This document shows positions 5,565 through 5,728 of a stretch of DNA of 5,728 nt, piece after piece. The notes under the pieces are model-generated. The model was given only the letters and a program-made list of their open reading frames with translations. It did not search any database and had not been told where the DNA came from. The stretch spans positions 1 through 5,728 of the forward strand of contig MVRP01000235.1 in the NCBI GenBank assembly GCA_002067405.1. The letters run 5' to 3'. The stretch is from Syntrophorhabdaceae bacterium PtaU1.Bin034. Its GTDB lineage: Bacteria > Desulfobacterota_G > Syntrophorhabdia > Syntrophorhabdales > WCHB1-27. Position numbers and translations under genes: made by a program. How positions within the stretch are numbered: the stretch's first letter is position 1; each line of letters starts with the position of its first letter.

Positions 5565-5728
5565 TATATGGAATTCCAGTCGATCTTGACCTTAATGCTC
5601 TTCCTCAGATCCTCTTTAAACTTGCCAAGATATGCATCCTTCGACATTGCCGTGAATATGCGTTTGTAGGTCTCCTTCTCCTTCTCCCATTGTGCTTTGT
5701 CGGGCTCTTTCTCATCCACGCAGGCGAA
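5564..5728 (-). CDS. C-terminal end of a possible SurA/PpiD-like peptidyl-prolyl isomerase (5' truncated)
   Basis: Fifty-four codons are open from the window edge to a TAA at 5564-5566. The fragment is charged and helical (KAQWEKEKETYKRIFTAM...) and ends LRKSIKVKIDWNSI. This resembles the C-terminal tail of SurA/PpiD-type periplasmic chaperones, where a long helix precedes a short strand of the form KVKI. Nothing catalytic is visible, so the identification is tentative; another periplasmic or helical protein is possible. That it is coding at all is supported by the uninterrupted frame. It reads in the same direction as tsaD, but a 337-bp structured gap separates the two. Its stop codon contributes to the outer stem of the downstream inverted-repeat element. 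Confidence 0.5.
   Translation of the reverse strand, partial: FACVDEKEPDKAQWEKEKETYKRIFTAMSKDAYLGKFKEDLRKSIKVKIDWNSI

Noticed and set aside
5344..5570. Retron msr-msd or attC-like site
   Set aside because: The paired ends and internal hairpins recall these, but no reverse transcriptase or integrase gene is adjacent, and the recognisable core motifs were not found.
5344..5570. 6S RNA, tmRNA, cobalamin riboswitch or hammerhead ribozyme
   Set aside because: The fold is a chain of hairpins and not a single rod. No tag-coding segment, B12-box-like sequence or CUGAUGA/GAAA core could be found on either strand.

Overview
The window looks like chromosomal sequence from an anaerobic bacterium, most plausibly a deltaproteobacterium (Desulfobacterota) or close relative. 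That is an inference. It rests on the moderately high GC content, on a 2-hydroxyacyl-CoA dehydratase-family protein (oxygen-sensitive Fe-S enzymes of anaerobes), and on a DUF4911-type small protein next to tsaD and rsmA. No rRNA, tRNA, CRISPR array or transposase gene was recognised.

Layout. Positions 2-538 (+) hold the C-terminal part of a PLP-dependent cystathionine gamma-synthase/lyase-type enzyme, cut by the window edge. Positions 539-877 are a convergent intergenic region rich in repeats and hairpins. It includes a near-perfect second copy of the last 17 codons, stop codon and downstream hairpin of the neighbouring tldD-like gene. Positions 878-5226 are a compact minus-strand operon, read in the order tsaD, rsmA, 2-hydroxyacyl-CoA dehydratase-like gene, DUF4911-like gene, tldD-like gene. 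Every junction in it is a short overlap of 8 to 14 nt. Positions 5227-5563 are non-coding and contain a striking inverted-repeat element with at least four internal hairpins. Positions 5564-5728 (-) are the C-terminal end of another gene, perhaps a SurA/PpiD-like peptidyl-prolyl isomerase, whose stop codon forms part of the outer stem of that element.

How the genes fit together. TsaD (tRNA t6A37 synthesis) and RsmA (dimethylation of two 16S rRNA adenosines) are housekeeping RNA-modification enzymes. Behind them, and apparently translationally coupled, lie a lone HgdB-type dehydratase-like subunit, a 73-residue DUF4911-like protein and a TldD-type metallopeptidase. The function of that distal trio is not evident from the sequence. 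The most interesting items are the roughly 200-nt structured element upstream of tsaD, the duplicated 3' end of the tldD-like gene, and the unexplained dehydratase/DUF4911/TldD trio.
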